In this document: positions 1-8,711 of the stretch, piece after piece
Position numbering within the stretch: position 1 is the first letter of the stretch
Layout of the letters: every line of letters starts with the position of its first letter
NCBI RefSeq assembly: GCF_002797815.1
Contig: NZ_PGFJ01000001.1
Location: 1,178,001 to 1,242,000 of the forward strand
Direction of reading: 5' to 3'
Source: Mucilaginibacter auburnensis
GTDB lineage: Bacteria; Bacteroidota; Bacteroidia; Sphingobacteriales; Sphingobacteriaceae
DNA length: 64,000 bases
Made by a program: the position numbers and the translations under genes
Notes under the pieces: generated by a model
The model's database searches: none
Seen by the model: the letters and a program-made list of their open reading frames with translations, nothing else
What the model was told of the DNA's origin: nothing

Positions 1-1
1 A

Positions 2-223
2 TCACAACTGAGCATTATTAATGACCTGAAGGTTAATAAAAAGGCTAAAAACGTATATGTAGTAGTGAACGATATAAAATCTGAAAAAGGTGGTTATGGT
101 TATGGCTACGGCTATGGTTACGGCTACGGCTATGGTTACGGCTATGGTTACGGCTATGGTAACTATGGTGGCTACGTTGAAGAGACCAAGAAGAAAAAGA
201 AATTCCCTTGGTTTAAGAAGTAG
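2..223 (+). CDS. C-terminal end of a Wzc/CpsD-like tyrosine autokinase (5' end outside window)
   Basis: Only the last 73 codons are present, in frame 2, ending with TAG at 221-223. The visible protein starts inside a segment reading NVYVVVNDIKSE, which resembles the end of the BY-kinase domain of Bacteroidota exopolysaccharide tyrosine kinases. It is followed by eleven Tyr-Gly dipeptides, then NYGGY, then a lysine-rich end FPWFKK. In this family the C-terminal tyrosine cluster is the autophosphorylation site that governs polysaccharide chain length and export. The location just before a flippase and polymerase block fits this role. The kinase domain itself cannot be seen, so the call rests on the tail and the context. 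Confidence 0.72.
   Translation, partial: SQLSIINDLKVNKKAKNVYVVVNDIKSEKGGYGYGYGYGYGYGYGYGYGYGYGNYGGYVEETKKKKKFPWFKK
95..160 (+). repeat. In-frame Tyr-Gly coding repeat (11 TAY-GGY units)
   Basis: Eleven consecutive TAT/TAC-GGT/GGC units encode (Tyr-Gly)x11. The units alternate synonymous codons, giving a 6 to 12 bp microrepeat that could change length by slippage in whole codon pairs without breaking the frame. Confidence 0.9.
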
Positions 224-497
224 TTTTACCGGGTTTTCTAAAAGCTAACACCCGAAGCTAAGCTGTGAATGGCTGTGATAGTGATTTGAGTTATCAATCC
301 AGGGCCTCGCTTAATTTGTTCGCGTTTATTTCATAGTGATATAAAATATGCGGTTAACTGCTTTGAAGATTAGAACTACTACGCTTTAAGCATAAAAGGC
401 AAAAAAAGCAACAGCAGGTTTTAAGGCATGCTATGCAATGAGGTTTTGACCTTATTGCTAACGATAATAATGTAAAAACTATGTTTTGGCATATGGA

Positions 498-505
498 TAA
501 CTTTG
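498..505 (+). promoter_or_regulatory. Bacteroidota-type -7 element upstream of the acyltransferase
   Basis: TAACTTTG matches TAnnTTTG and lies 10 bases before the ATG at 516, implying a very short leader. No TTTG/TTG -33 element was found at 19-21 bases upstream, so this is a partial match. Confidence 0.4.
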
Positions 506-515
506 CAAAATAGCA

Positions 516-2360
516 ATGGATTTTAGAAAGGACATACAAGGACTTAGAGCTTTAGCATTTTTATCTGTATTTATTTTTCACCTGAATTCGGCATGGTTGC
601 CAGGCGGCTTTATTGGCGTTGATGTTTTTTTTGTGATCTCAGGCTATTTAATTACGTCAATTATCCTACACCAAAGATCAAAAGGAACATTTAGCTTTTC
701 ATCTTTTTACACCAAACGCGCCAAAAGAATTGTGCCTGCACAATATATAATGTTGCTGATAGTCGCGTTGGCCAGTTTTAACATTTACCTGTACGCAGAT
801 ATGGGGAGTTTGCGAAGATGGTTGCTAAGCTCGGCACTTTACTTCTCTAATATTATTTTCGCTACCAGCGATAACTACTTTGGAGCCAAAGCAACGCAAA
901 ATCCGGTATTGCATACGTGGTCTTTATCTATTGAGATGCAATTTTATTTTTTGCTGCCGCTGCTTTTGGTCTATGTAAAGGAAAAATATTTAAAAAGCGT
1001 TGTTATTGCGCTTATTGTAATGTTTACCGCATACGGTTGCTACGAGATATTTATAGCCGAAAAGCAGCAGGAAGCTTACTTCTCTTTGTTTACCCGTATT
1101 CCGGAGTTTTTGATAGGCAGTATATTTAGCATCTATTTTAGAAACAAAAGTTTAGGAAAGCTGAGCTTTGCGGGCAGCTTAACGGGTATTATACTGATAG
1201 TATTAAGTGCCGTTTTTGTGAGTGAATCATCACCCTTTCCCGGTGTTTTAGCTTTAGTGCCTTGTTTAGGTGCCGGATTATTACTGGTTTCTGCTGAAAA
1301 TCCTCTAACAAAAATTTTCTCAAACAAGGTGTCTTTTTACATCGGTGAGTTGTCATATTCTTTGTATTTATGGCACTGGCCAGTAATGGCATTGCTTAGA
1401 TATAATAACGACAGTTATAATTTCTCTGCAACAGAAGTTATAATGGTGACGTTTTTAACCGCTTTATTAAGTTGGTTATCGTTCAATTTTGTAGAGAATT
1501 TTTTCAAGGAGAAGAAAACAGGGTTTGCAAAATACTTTGCACCTGTAGCAATGTTAGTTCTGGTCTTTTCTTTTTTATTACCTAAAGCGTCAGCTTTCAA
1601 AAAACTGCCCGACGCATTTGTTAACTATTCATTTTTTGGAGATAAATCAAACATAACTTTAGAAAAAGCACCTGCTGTAGAAAAGTTGGGTGATCCGACT
1701 AAAGATGATAAGGTTTTGTTTATAGGCGACTCTAACGGTGGGGCTTTAAAGGCCTTTCTTGATTATATGGGTAAACATGACGGGTTTAGTTTTTTAACAA
1801 TGAACACCCATACTTACCCGCCGATTTTTGGGCTAAAAAAATCAGACACTAAAGACGATTTAATTAATCCTAATCAAAACGCAGCTTTAGATAAAGCATT
1901 ATTGAGTGCAGAGTTTTTAAAGAAGTACGTAAACGAAAGCAAGATTATTATTATAGTAGCGGCAAGGTACGATAGAATAGCTTCGGAAGTTGAAGGAATT
2001 AAGCAAATGGCCAACAATTTAGGTAAAGACAAAAAGTTGATCATTATCAAGTCTTTTCCAAAAGTTGAGGGTGATATAAATCCAATTAAGGTTAACAAGG
2101 GAATAGTAAAGAGTTCTGCTAAGGAATTGAAACTGTATTCGTACAAGCTCCCTAATGCAATACAGGAACTTCCTGTTAAGCATAGTAATGTGTTTATCTA
2201 CGACATCTCAAAAAGTAAGATTTTTAACAATGGACCCTATTATAATGATACCGTTACATATTATGACGGGGGCCATATAAATTATTACGGTCAAATTGCC
2301 TTGGCTAAAGACCTTAAAGATGATTTTTCACGCTTTTTTAAGCAAATCCAAGCAAAATAA
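516..2360 (+). CDS. Acyltransferase-3 / SGNH O-acetyltransferase (OafA-like)
   Basis: This 614-residue membrane protein probably adds acetyl or other acyl groups to sugars of the polysaccharide. Residues 1-360 form the multi-spanning acyltransferase-3 domain: the N-terminal RKDIQGLRALA and FIGVDVFFVISGYLIT signatures and an internal HTWSLSIEMQFYFLLP motif are typical. After a stretch around residue 380 the rest resembles a periplasmic SGNH domain, with IGDSNG as the catalytic block and a late GGHINYYG that supplies the His. This architecture matches OafA/YrhL-like O-antigen acetylases. The stop TAA shares its last A with the ATG of the flippase, so the two genes are translationally coupled. 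Substrate unknown. Confidence 0.88.
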   Translation: MDFRKDIQGLRALAFLSVFIFHLNSAWLPGGFIGVDVFFVISGYLITSIILHQRSKGTFSFSSFYTKRAKRIVPAQYIMLLIVALASFNIYLYADMGSLRRWLLSSALYFSNIIFATSDNYFGAKATQNPVLHTWSLSIEMQFYFLLPLLLVYVKEKYLKSVVIALIVMFTAYGCYEIFIAEKQQEAYFSLFTRIPEFLIGSIFSIYFRNKSLGKLSFAGSLTGIILIVLSAVFVSESSPFPGVLALVPCLGAGLLLVSAENPLTKIFSNKVSFYIGELSYSLYLWHWPVMALLRYNNDSYNFSATEVIMVTFLTALLSWLSFNFVENFFKEKKTGFAKYFAPVAMLVLVFSFLLPKASAFKKLPDAFVNYSFFGDKSNITLEKAPAVEKLGDPTKDDKVLFIGDSNGGALKAFLDYMGKHDGFSFLTMNTHTYPPIFGLKKSDTKDDLINPNQNAALDKALLSAEFLKKYVNESKIIIIVAARYDRIASEVEGIKQMANNLGKDKKLIIIKSFPKVEGDINPIKVNKGIVKSSAKELKLYSYKLPNAIQELPVKHSNVFIYDISKSKIFNNGPYYNDTVTYYDGGHINYYGQIALAKDLKDDFSRFFKQIQAK

Positions 2361-3880
2361 TGTCGGGAAATAAGTCAATCGCTAAAAACACTCTTTTCCT
2401 CTATATAAGGATGCTCTTCAATATGGGTGTATCTTTATATTCATCGCGCGTTATATTGCATACGCTTGGAGTTCAGGATTTTGGCGTTTATAATCTTGTA
2501 GGTGGTGTTGTTGTTATGTTCACATTCTTAAACGCACCAATGACTTCAGCAACGCAACGTTTTATCAATGTTGAGAAGGCATCGGGATTTGCTGATAGGG
2601 TTAATAAAATTTTCAATATAAGTTTATCGGTACATGTTATAATTTCAATACTTATACTGCTGTTGGCTGAAACGGCCGGCTTATGGTTTCTAAATTACAA
2701 ATTGAATATCCCGCCCGATAGAATGTCCGCTGCAAATTTTGTTTTCCAGTTGTCCATTTTAACAACGGTAATAGATGTGATGCGTGTGCCATTTAATGCA
2801 ATGATAATTGCATACGAAAGAATGTCATTTTATGCTTTCCTGGGGATATTCGAAACCGTTGCCAAACTTGTAGCTATTTACTTGTTGGTTGTTTTTCCCG
2901 GGGTTGACAAATTGCTTTTATATAGCGTTTTGTGGATGCTGATCAATTTGATAACAAACATTATTTACCTGTTCTATTGTAAAAAGAACTTTAAAGAAGA
3001 AACATCTTTCAAACGCTACAAAGATCCAGCGAAGTTAAAAGAACTCTTGTCATTTTCGGGCTGGATGTTGTTTGGGCAACTTGCCGTGATGGGTGCTACA
3101 CAAGGTCTTAACATGATCTTGAATATTTTTAATGGTGTTGTGGTAAATGCAGCCTTAGGCATTGCCACTCAGGTGAACGTAGCAATGTATTCGTTTGTGA
3201 GCAATTTTCAGGTAGCTTTTAATCCGCAAATTATACAGAGCTATGCTCTTAAAGAATATGACAGGAATAAGAAGCTGATATTGGCTACATCTAAATACTC
3301 GTTTTTTTTAATGGCTATTCTGTCCGCCCCCGTACTTTTTTATACAAAAAGCATTTTAACGCTTTGGCTTGGCGATGGGCAGCCTGCCTATGTTGACAGT
3401 TTTGTACAGGTTATTGCGCTGTGCTCATTTATTGATGCATTAGCAGGACCGTTTTGGGTATCTGCTCAGGCAATAGGTAGTGTAAAAGAATACAACATCA
3501 CACTCACTTGTATCAATTTACTCACACTCCCTTTAGCATATGTGCTATTGAAAATGGGATACAGCCCTGTTTACGTTTTTGCGGGCAAGCTGGCAATTTC
3601 AATTGTGTTGCAATTATTCAGGTATTACTTTATAAATAAGTACGTCAAATTTGATAAAAAGGAATTTGCAGGGTACCTGCTAAGGGTAATTGGAATATTT
3701 TCTTTGTTGATATTGCTGATGGTTTTTGGAAACAAGGGCAATTCGTCGTTCCTGGAGATGTTTATAGGAGCAATAATAATTGAATTGGTGTTAAGTGCTG
3801 TTATTTTAATAATTGGTTTGGAGAGTAGCGAACGAATATTAATAAAAGACTTTTTAAATAAAAAATTAAAAAGGAGCTGA
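2360..3880 (+). CDS. Wzx-type polysaccharide flippase (first of two)
   Basis: This 506-residue hydrophobic protein has the 12-14 spans expected of a MOP-superfamily lipid-linked oligosaccharide flippase. Early sequence (NTLFLYIRMLFNMGVSLYSSR, split around residue 10-30) and later FSGWMLFGQLAV are typical of Bacteroidota polysaccharide export proteins. It is inferred to move an undecaprenyl-linked repeat unit to the periplasmic face. It starts at the base where the acyltransferase ends and is four bases from the GT29-like gene, so it sits inside the operon. A second, divergent flippase at 43890-45149 implies that the region builds two polymers. Confidence 0.9.
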   Translation: MSGNKSIAKNTLFLYIRMLFNMGVSLYSSRVILHTLGVQDFGVYNLVGGVVVMFTFLNAPMTSATQRFINVEKASGFADRVNKIFNISLSVHVIISILILLLAETAGLWFLNYKLNIPPDRMSAANFVFQLSILTTVIDVMRVPFNAMIIAYERMSFYAFLGIFETVAKLVAIYLLVVFPGVDKLLLYSVLWMLINLITNIIYLFYCKKNFKEETSFKRYKDPAKLKELLSFSGWMLFGQLAVMGATQGLNMILNIFNGVVVNAALGIATQVNVAMYSFVSNFQVAFNPQIIQSYALKEYDRNKKLILATSKYSFFLMAILSAPVLFYTKSILTLWLGDGQPAYVDSFVQVIALCSFIDALAGPFWVSAQAIGSVKEYNITLTCINLLTLPLAYVLLKMGYSPVYVFAGKLAISIVLQLFRYYFINKYVKFDKKEFAGYLLRVIGIFSLLILLMVFGNKGNSSFLEMFIGAIIIELVLSAVILIIGLESSERILIKDFLNKKLKRS

Positions 3881-3884
3881 AAAG

Positions 3885-4649
3885 ATGTTGGTATCTAAAT
3901 TAAGAAATGTAAAAAACGCCATGCAGTTTTACGCTCTGCGGCAGCTTGCCAAGTATAACTCGCGCAACGTTTTGATTGATTTTGATGAGAACTGGTTCAA
4001 AGGAAAACGTGTTGCAATTGTAGGCGGTGCAGATTCTGTTTTGAAAGAGCCCCTGGGAGCTTATATTGACGGATTTGATGTTGTTGTAAGAATAAATAAA
4101 GGGGTTGATATTATTCAAACTCAAAAAGAGTTTTCCGGGGAAAGAACAGATATTTTATTTCATTCGTTTTTTAACAGACCGGGCGATAAGGGCAGTAGCC
4201 CCATAACATTAGACCTTTGGAAACAGCATAATGTTGGTTTGATACTATTTGCCCGGAACTTCAATACCGGATCATATGAATTAAACAGCTTCAGGCATTT
4301 TCTAAAAATAAACACCGGGAAAATAAAGTTCAGTCAGATTACTGAGCAGCAATGCAAAATGAATAAGAAGACTCTCGCTCCGGCAAGCCCTACCACAGGC
4401 TTTACAGCAATTAATACAATTTTTAATTGTGCGCCAAAAGAGATGTACTTAACCGGTATTACTTTTTTCAAGACACCGCACAACAATGCCTACAGAGATT
4501 TTAACGAGGATGATCTAACCCGCGTTTTTAACGTAGAGAAAGATCATAGCGCTGAACTCGAATATCAATTTGTGAAAAAGTTATATCAACAACATTCATC
4601 TGTAATCCATCCGGATAAAACGCTTAAGACAATTTTTGAAACAAACTAA
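3885..4649 (+). CDS. GT29 (sialyltransferase)-like glycosyltransferase
   Basis: This 254-residue protein carries the layout of CAZy family 29. Residues 41-73 (KRVAIVGGADSVL, then DGFDVVVRIN) resemble the L-sialylmotif that binds the CMP donor. Residues 167-195 (ASPTTGFTAIN, then EMYLTGITFF) resemble the S-sialylmotif. H221-S-A-E224 fits the very-small HxxE motif. The disulfide cysteines of animal enzymes are absent, as usual in bacterial relatives. If it uses a CMP-activated acid, the CMP-sugar synthetase at 14230 is an obvious supplier. There is no signal peptide, so it should act in the cytoplasm. Family membership is fairly clear; donor and acceptor are inferred. Confidence 0.72.
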   Translation: MLVSKLRNVKNAMQFYALRQLAKYNSRNVLIDFDENWFKGKRVAIVGGADSVLKEPLGAYIDGFDVVVRINKGVDIIQTQKEFSGERTDILFHSFFNRPGDKGSSPITLDLWKQHNVGLILFARNFNTGSYELNSFRHFLKINTGKIKFSQITEQQCKMNKKTLAPASPTTGFTAINTIFNCAPKEMYLTGITFFKTPHNNAYRDFNEDDLTRVFNVEKDHSAELEYQFVKKLYQQHSSVIHPDKTLKTIFETN

Positions 4650-4650
4650 C

Positions 4651-5625
4651 ATGAATCAATCTCCTCTTATTTCCGTTATTATCCCTATTTACAAGGTTGA
4701 GAATTATTTACAACCGTGTGTAGATTCTGTTTTAGCTCAAACTTACCAAAATTTGGAGGTTATTTTAGTTGATGATGGATCGCCTGATAATTGTGGAAAG
4801 CTATGTGATGCATATGCAGAGAAAGATAAACGCATTGTAGTTATTCACAAACCAAATGGTGGTTTGTCAGACGCGAGAAATGCAGGGTTAGATGTTTGCA
4901 AAGGTGAGTTGATTGCCTTTGTAGATTCTGATGATTTGGTGCATCACCAGTTTATTGAGTTATTATATAATGGTCTTACAAAAAATAACGCCGATATGGC
5001 TTTTTGTGGCGTAAGCAAGTTTTATGATGATGATAATGTTGATGATAAAATAACCAATAGTTCTGCAAACGTAAATATGGTTTTATTTGATCAAACCCAA
5101 ATGTTTGATGAATTGCTGTTTGAACGCAGATCTGTTTATGAACATATTGTTTCCTGGAATAAATTGTATACAAAAAAAATATGGGATGTATTACGTTTCC
5201 CTAAAGGAAGAATACATGAAGATGAGTTTGTTATACACCATATTTTAGACCTTTGCGAAAAGATTACTTATATTGATAGTGCTTTGTATTTTTACAGGCA
5301 GCGGAAAGACAGTATAATGTTTGTAAAACGCACAGCTAAACAGCTTTTAGATAAGTATTATGCTTTTGAAGATAGAAAAGCTTATTTCAGAAAAAAGGGG
5401 ATAAAGCACACGGCGTTAAACGAAAAACAGAAATTTGCGCTTTGGGACAGCTTTTTTATTATAGCAGATTCGCCGCTTAAGGATGTTGAAAATTTTGGTA
5501 ATATCATAAAGGATGATCTGTCAGCTAAAACTAAAGTTAAGTTGTTATTGAAAAGATATACACCTGGCTTTTTCCATTTTATACTTAAGGTAGGCGAAGG
5601 ACACAGTAAAAATACTGTTAATTAA
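4651..5625 (+). CDS. Family 2 glycosyltransferase (GT-A)
   Basis: This 324-residue inverting glycosyltransferase begins SVIIPIYKVENYLQPCVDS and has VILVDDGSPDNCG and the metal-binding FVDSDD block of GT2 enzymes that use nucleotide sugars. The ATG at 4651 is preferred over an upstream in-frame TTG at 4636, because it lies one base after the stop of the GT29-like gene and begins directly before the GT2 signature. It should extend the lipid-linked repeat unit on the inner face of the cytoplasmic membrane. Sugar specificity cannot be read from sequence. Confidence 0.88.
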   Translation: MNQSPLISVIIPIYKVENYLQPCVDSVLAQTYQNLEVILVDDGSPDNCGKLCDAYAEKDKRIVVIHKPNGGLSDARNAGLDVCKGELIAFVDSDDLVHHQFIELLYNGLTKNNADMAFCGVSKFYDDDNVDDKITNSSANVNMVLFDQTQMFDELLFERRSVYEHIVSWNKLYTKKIWDVLRFPKGRIHEDEFVIHHILDLCEKITYIDSALYFYRQRKDSIMFVKRTAKQLLDKYYAFEDRKAYFRKKGIKHTALNEKQKFALWDSFFIIADSPLKDVENFGNIIKDDLSAKTKVKLLLKRYTPGFFHFILKVGEGHSKNTVN

Positions 5626-5677
5626 TTAGTTAAAGTTTCCATATATAAAGAAACAATAGGGGTATTCAGCAACTGGG

Positions 5678-6841
5678 ATGAGATTAATTTTAATAATTGG
5701 TGTTGCATTACTATTTATGACGGGGGTTATATGGCAAGCCCTCAAGCTTCCGCCTTGGCAATATCCCCACATATCCTTGTTTATTTTGATTGCGTACCTG
5801 GCAACTATATTAGGCAAGCTAAAAATATTTAAAACTGATGTAAAGGTTATTTTTGGGATACTTCTTCTTTTTTTATACGCAAGTTTTTATAGTAGAGATC
5901 TTTATTTTCTGGGTTACATAAATGCTATCATATTACCTCCTGTTGTTTATATAGCAATGAATAATGGGACGGGTTATAAAACGTATAAGACTATATTAAA
6001 TATAGTCCTGGTTATGTTTATAGCAACCATTGGCGTAAGTTACATTGAACGGGTATTTCAGTTTAAACTTTTCATGATCCAAAACGACGTGTTGATAAGT
6101 GAGGATGTTTTTGAAGAAGACTTCAGGAGTAACAGTTTAATGGGGGGGCCTTTAGGTAGCTCGCAGTTTGTGCTATTGGTGTACGCCTCGCTAATGGCTA
6201 TGAAATCTATATCGCAATCAAAAAAAATATATATCACCCTGTTTGTTCTGGTAAGTATGTTGTGTTTCAATGCAAGGGCATCAACTTTTGCTGTAATGCT
6301 TACTTTTTCAATTTTCTATTTTTCTAAAGTTACCGTGCCAAGGCTGGTTGCCGGCGTAATATTCATGTTTGCTTTTGGCTTCTTTGTTTACTATAGTATA
6401 AGCGAATTAGGCATTGGAACAAGGGCGCTTGAAATATTTCAAGATGATAGTTCAAACGTAAGATTTGCTGTATTTAATCTGTTTGGCTATTTACGTTTTA
6501 GTGATATACTTTGGGGCGCTGATACGTTTTTTCTTACCAAGCAAATGAAGCATGCCCAGTTAGATGATGTGATCATTGAAAATCCATTGCTGGTTTATAT
6601 TTTTCAGGTTGGCGTGATCATGACAACTGTTTTAATTGTATCATATGTAACGTTTTTCTCTAAGATAACTAAGGGGTTAACTAAACACCAAAAATATATA
6701 ATATTCACCCCCACAATTATTTCTCTACTTTCTAATATATCTGTAGCGGGTGGTTCTACTATATTATCATACGTTGTAATTATAGTTATGCTTGTAAAAT
6801 ATGATTCCCAAAATAATACACCTCTGCTGGCTCTCCGGTGA
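5678..6841 (+). CDS. Wzy-like O-antigen/EPS polymerase (first of two)
   Basis: This 387-residue, very hydrophobic protein has about ten predicted spans and a large polar loop in its middle and C-terminal part containing NSLMGGPLGSS and later GADTFFLTKQMKHAQ. Such low-similarity polytopic proteins between flippase and glycosyltransferases are usually the repeat-unit polymerase. The 3' end overlaps the next glycosyltransferase by 41 bases in another frame. It could instead be an O-antigen ligase, but gene order favours Wzy. Confidence 0.7.
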   Translation: MRLILIIGVALLFMTGVIWQALKLPPWQYPHISLFILIAYLATILGKLKIFKTDVKVIFGILLLFLYASFYSRDLYFLGYINAIILPPVVYIAMNNGTGYKTYKTILNIVLVMFIATIGVSYIERVFQFKLFMIQNDVLISEDVFEEDFRSNSLMGGPLGSSQFVLLVYASLMAMKSISQSKKIYITLFVLVSMLCFNARASTFAVMLTFSIFYFSKVTVPRLVAGVIFMFAFGFFVYYSISELGIGTRALEIFQDDSSNVRFAVFNLFGYLRFSDILWGADTFFLTKQMKHAQLDDVIIENPLLVYIFQVGVIMTTVLIVSYVTFFSKITKGLTKHQKYIIFTPTIISLLSNISVAGGSTILSYVVIIVMLVKYDSQNNTPLLALR

Positions 6842-7562
6842 TGCTTATCCTGATGATATAAAGAAATGTATATCAACATGGCATGAACATTTGCCTGATT
6901 ATGAAATAAGGGTTTGGACTAATAAAGATTTAGAGCAACTAAATTCAACCTGGGTTACGCAAGCTTATAACGCCAAAAAGTATGCTTTTGCAGCTGATTT
7001 TATCAGGCTATATGCGTTGTATAATTATGGTGGTATCTATTTAGACTCGGATATTTTTGTATATAAATCTTTTAACCCTTTGTTGCACCTGCCTTATTTC
7101 ATCGGGGAGGACTATACGCATTACTTTGAACCTGCAGTGATGGGTGCTGAGAAAGGAAGCGTTTGGGTAAAACACTGTCTTGATTACTATATTGACCGAA
7201 GCTTTATTAAAGCAGATGGCTCTTTTGATATGTTGCCTTTGCCTGGGATATTCTACATCTCCTTAAAGGGTAAAATGAAATTTAATAAGATAAACGCTAT
7301 TTCTGACTTTGTTTTTAAAGATGATGTATTGAATATTTTCAATTATCATTTCTTCAACTCGCGAAATCAATTGGAGATCGTACAGAAGCCAGCCAGCTAT
7401 TGTTCGCATATGTTTGCCGGCTCATGGGTTAATATTAAAGATGAGCAGGTAGTTAAACGTTTACTTAAAAAATATTTACCTAAACCAGCATTGCTCTTCG
7501 TATTTAAAATAACATCATATCTGAGTAAAGACAATAAGCAGTTTAGGATAGACAATCCATAA
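6801..7562 (+). CDS. OCH1/capsular-type glycosyltransferase with DXD motif
   Basis: This 253-residue protein begins IPKIIHLCWLSGD and has a W-x-N pattern followed by AFAADFIRLYALYNYGGIYLDSD at residues 62-84, split here only for description; the DSD at 82-84 is the metal and nucleotide-sugar binding DXD. This is the Gly_transf_sug (OCH1, TcdA/TcdB-like) fold, common in bacterial capsule loci. It starts inside the end of the polymerase gene, so the two are co-translated. The sugar is unknown. Confidence 0.87.
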   Translation: MIPKIIHLCWLSGDAYPDDIKKCISTWHEHLPDYEIRVWTNKDLEQLNSTWVTQAYNAKKYAFAADFIRLYALYNYGGIYLDSDIFVYKSFNPLLHLPYFIGEDYTHYFEPAVMGAEKGSVWVKHCLDYYIDRSFIKADGSFDMLPLPGIFYISLKGKMKFNKINAISDFVFKDDVLNIFNYHFFNSRNQLEIVQKPASYCSHMFAGSWVNIKDEQVVKRLLKKYLPKPALLFVFKITSYLSKDNKQFRIDNP

Positions 7563-7685
7563 GCCGTGTGCGCTAAATAGTTGATAACACGATGATGGAT
7601 GTAGGCAGCTTAAAAGATATATTAAAGAAGTAAGGCTGACATCTAATCAATAATACGCTCAAAAAACATTTGAAATTTAAAAGCA

Positions 7686-8615
7686 ATGGGCAATAATCCT
7701 AAAGTTTCAGTAATAATTCCTGTATATAATGCACAACGCCACCTTGAGAAATGTGTAAACAGCGTTATCAATCAATCTTTTGATGATTTAGAAGTTATAT
7801 TGATAAATGATGGGAGTGCTGATAGCAGCGGACAAATGTGCGATGAATTTGCAGGAAGGGATAAAAGGATAAGAGTATTTCATCAAAGCAATAAGGGAAT
7901 AAGTTATACCAGGCAATTCGCTATAGACAATGCTACAGGCGACTATATACAGTTTGTAGATAGTGATGACTGGATTGAAGCAAATACTTTAGCCGAACTT
8001 TACGGCTACGCAGCCAAAAATGATCTTGACGTTATTGGGAGCAATTTTGTTATGGATCTGGGCAGTAAAAATAAAAATATTATTTGCCAATACCCAACTC
8101 CAGATAAGTTTAGAGAAGCGGTAATATCTAACGAGTGGGGGGTAGTGTGGAAACATTTTATGAGAAGGAACCTGTTTAGCGAAAATGGCATTTCTTTTCC
8201 ATCAGGCATTAATCATGGCGAGGATTATATAGTTTGTGTTAAGCTGCTGTTGGCAACAAATAAGATAGCTACGCTTAATCTTTTCGGGTATCATTATAAC
8301 TATATACCAACTGATACGAGTTTAACCCGCAACTCAGGAATCAAATCAACACTGGATCAAATTTATGCCACCTCGGTTGTTGAGGAATTCATTGATAGTA
8401 ATCCGGCGTTTGCGCGATATAAGGCCGCATTAACTAAAAGAAAGTTGTATTGCTCACAAAACTTAATAACAGATTCAAGCAACATTATATTTAAACACTT
8501 ACGTTTAAAGTTAGCATCCGCGTTAAAGTTTGTGTCATTGAGGTCAGTGCCTGCGTTTTTCGTTTTAATGGCAGCTAAGCTTAAAATGATAGCAGACAGT
8601 TTTTTAAAAAGTTAA
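7686..8615 (+). CDS. Family 2 glycosyltransferase (GT-A)
   Basis: This 309-residue enzyme has the GT2 N-terminus KVSVIIPVYNAQRHLEKCV, an ILINDGSADSSG nucleotide-binding turn and the FVDSDDWIEA metal-binding block around residues 88-98. The C-terminal third ends in a hydrophobic stretch that may rest on the membrane. It is separated from the previous gene by 123 bases with no convincing terminator or promoter, so it probably belongs to the same transcript. Acceptor and donor are not evident. Confidence 0.87.
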   Translation: MGNNPKVSVIIPVYNAQRHLEKCVNSVINQSFDDLEVILINDGSADSSGQMCDEFAGRDKRIRVFHQSNKGISYTRQFAIDNATGDYIQFVDSDDWIEANTLAELYGYAAKNDLDVIGSNFVMDLGSKNKNIICQYPTPDKFREAVISNEWGVVWKHFMRRNLFSENGISFPSGINHGEDYIVCVKLLLATNKIATLNLFGYHYNYIPTDTSLTRNSGIKSTLDQIYATSVVEEFIDSNPAFARYKAALTKRKLYCSQNLITDSSNIIFKHLRLKLASALKFVSLRSVPAFFVLMAAKLKMIADSFLKS

Positions 8616-8711
8616 CTAACGCTTAAAAATAAAGACCGGGGCTGTTATTGCCTTCAAAATACACTACTACCATTGCTAAGTAGAGATGCTACTAATTAAC
8701 AGATAAACACA

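Noticed and set aside
1133..1392. Overlapping minus-strand reading frames inside the acyltransferase gene
   Set aside because: They lie wholly within a well-supported plus-strand gene, have no family character and no ribosome-binding or promoter context; treated as shadows.
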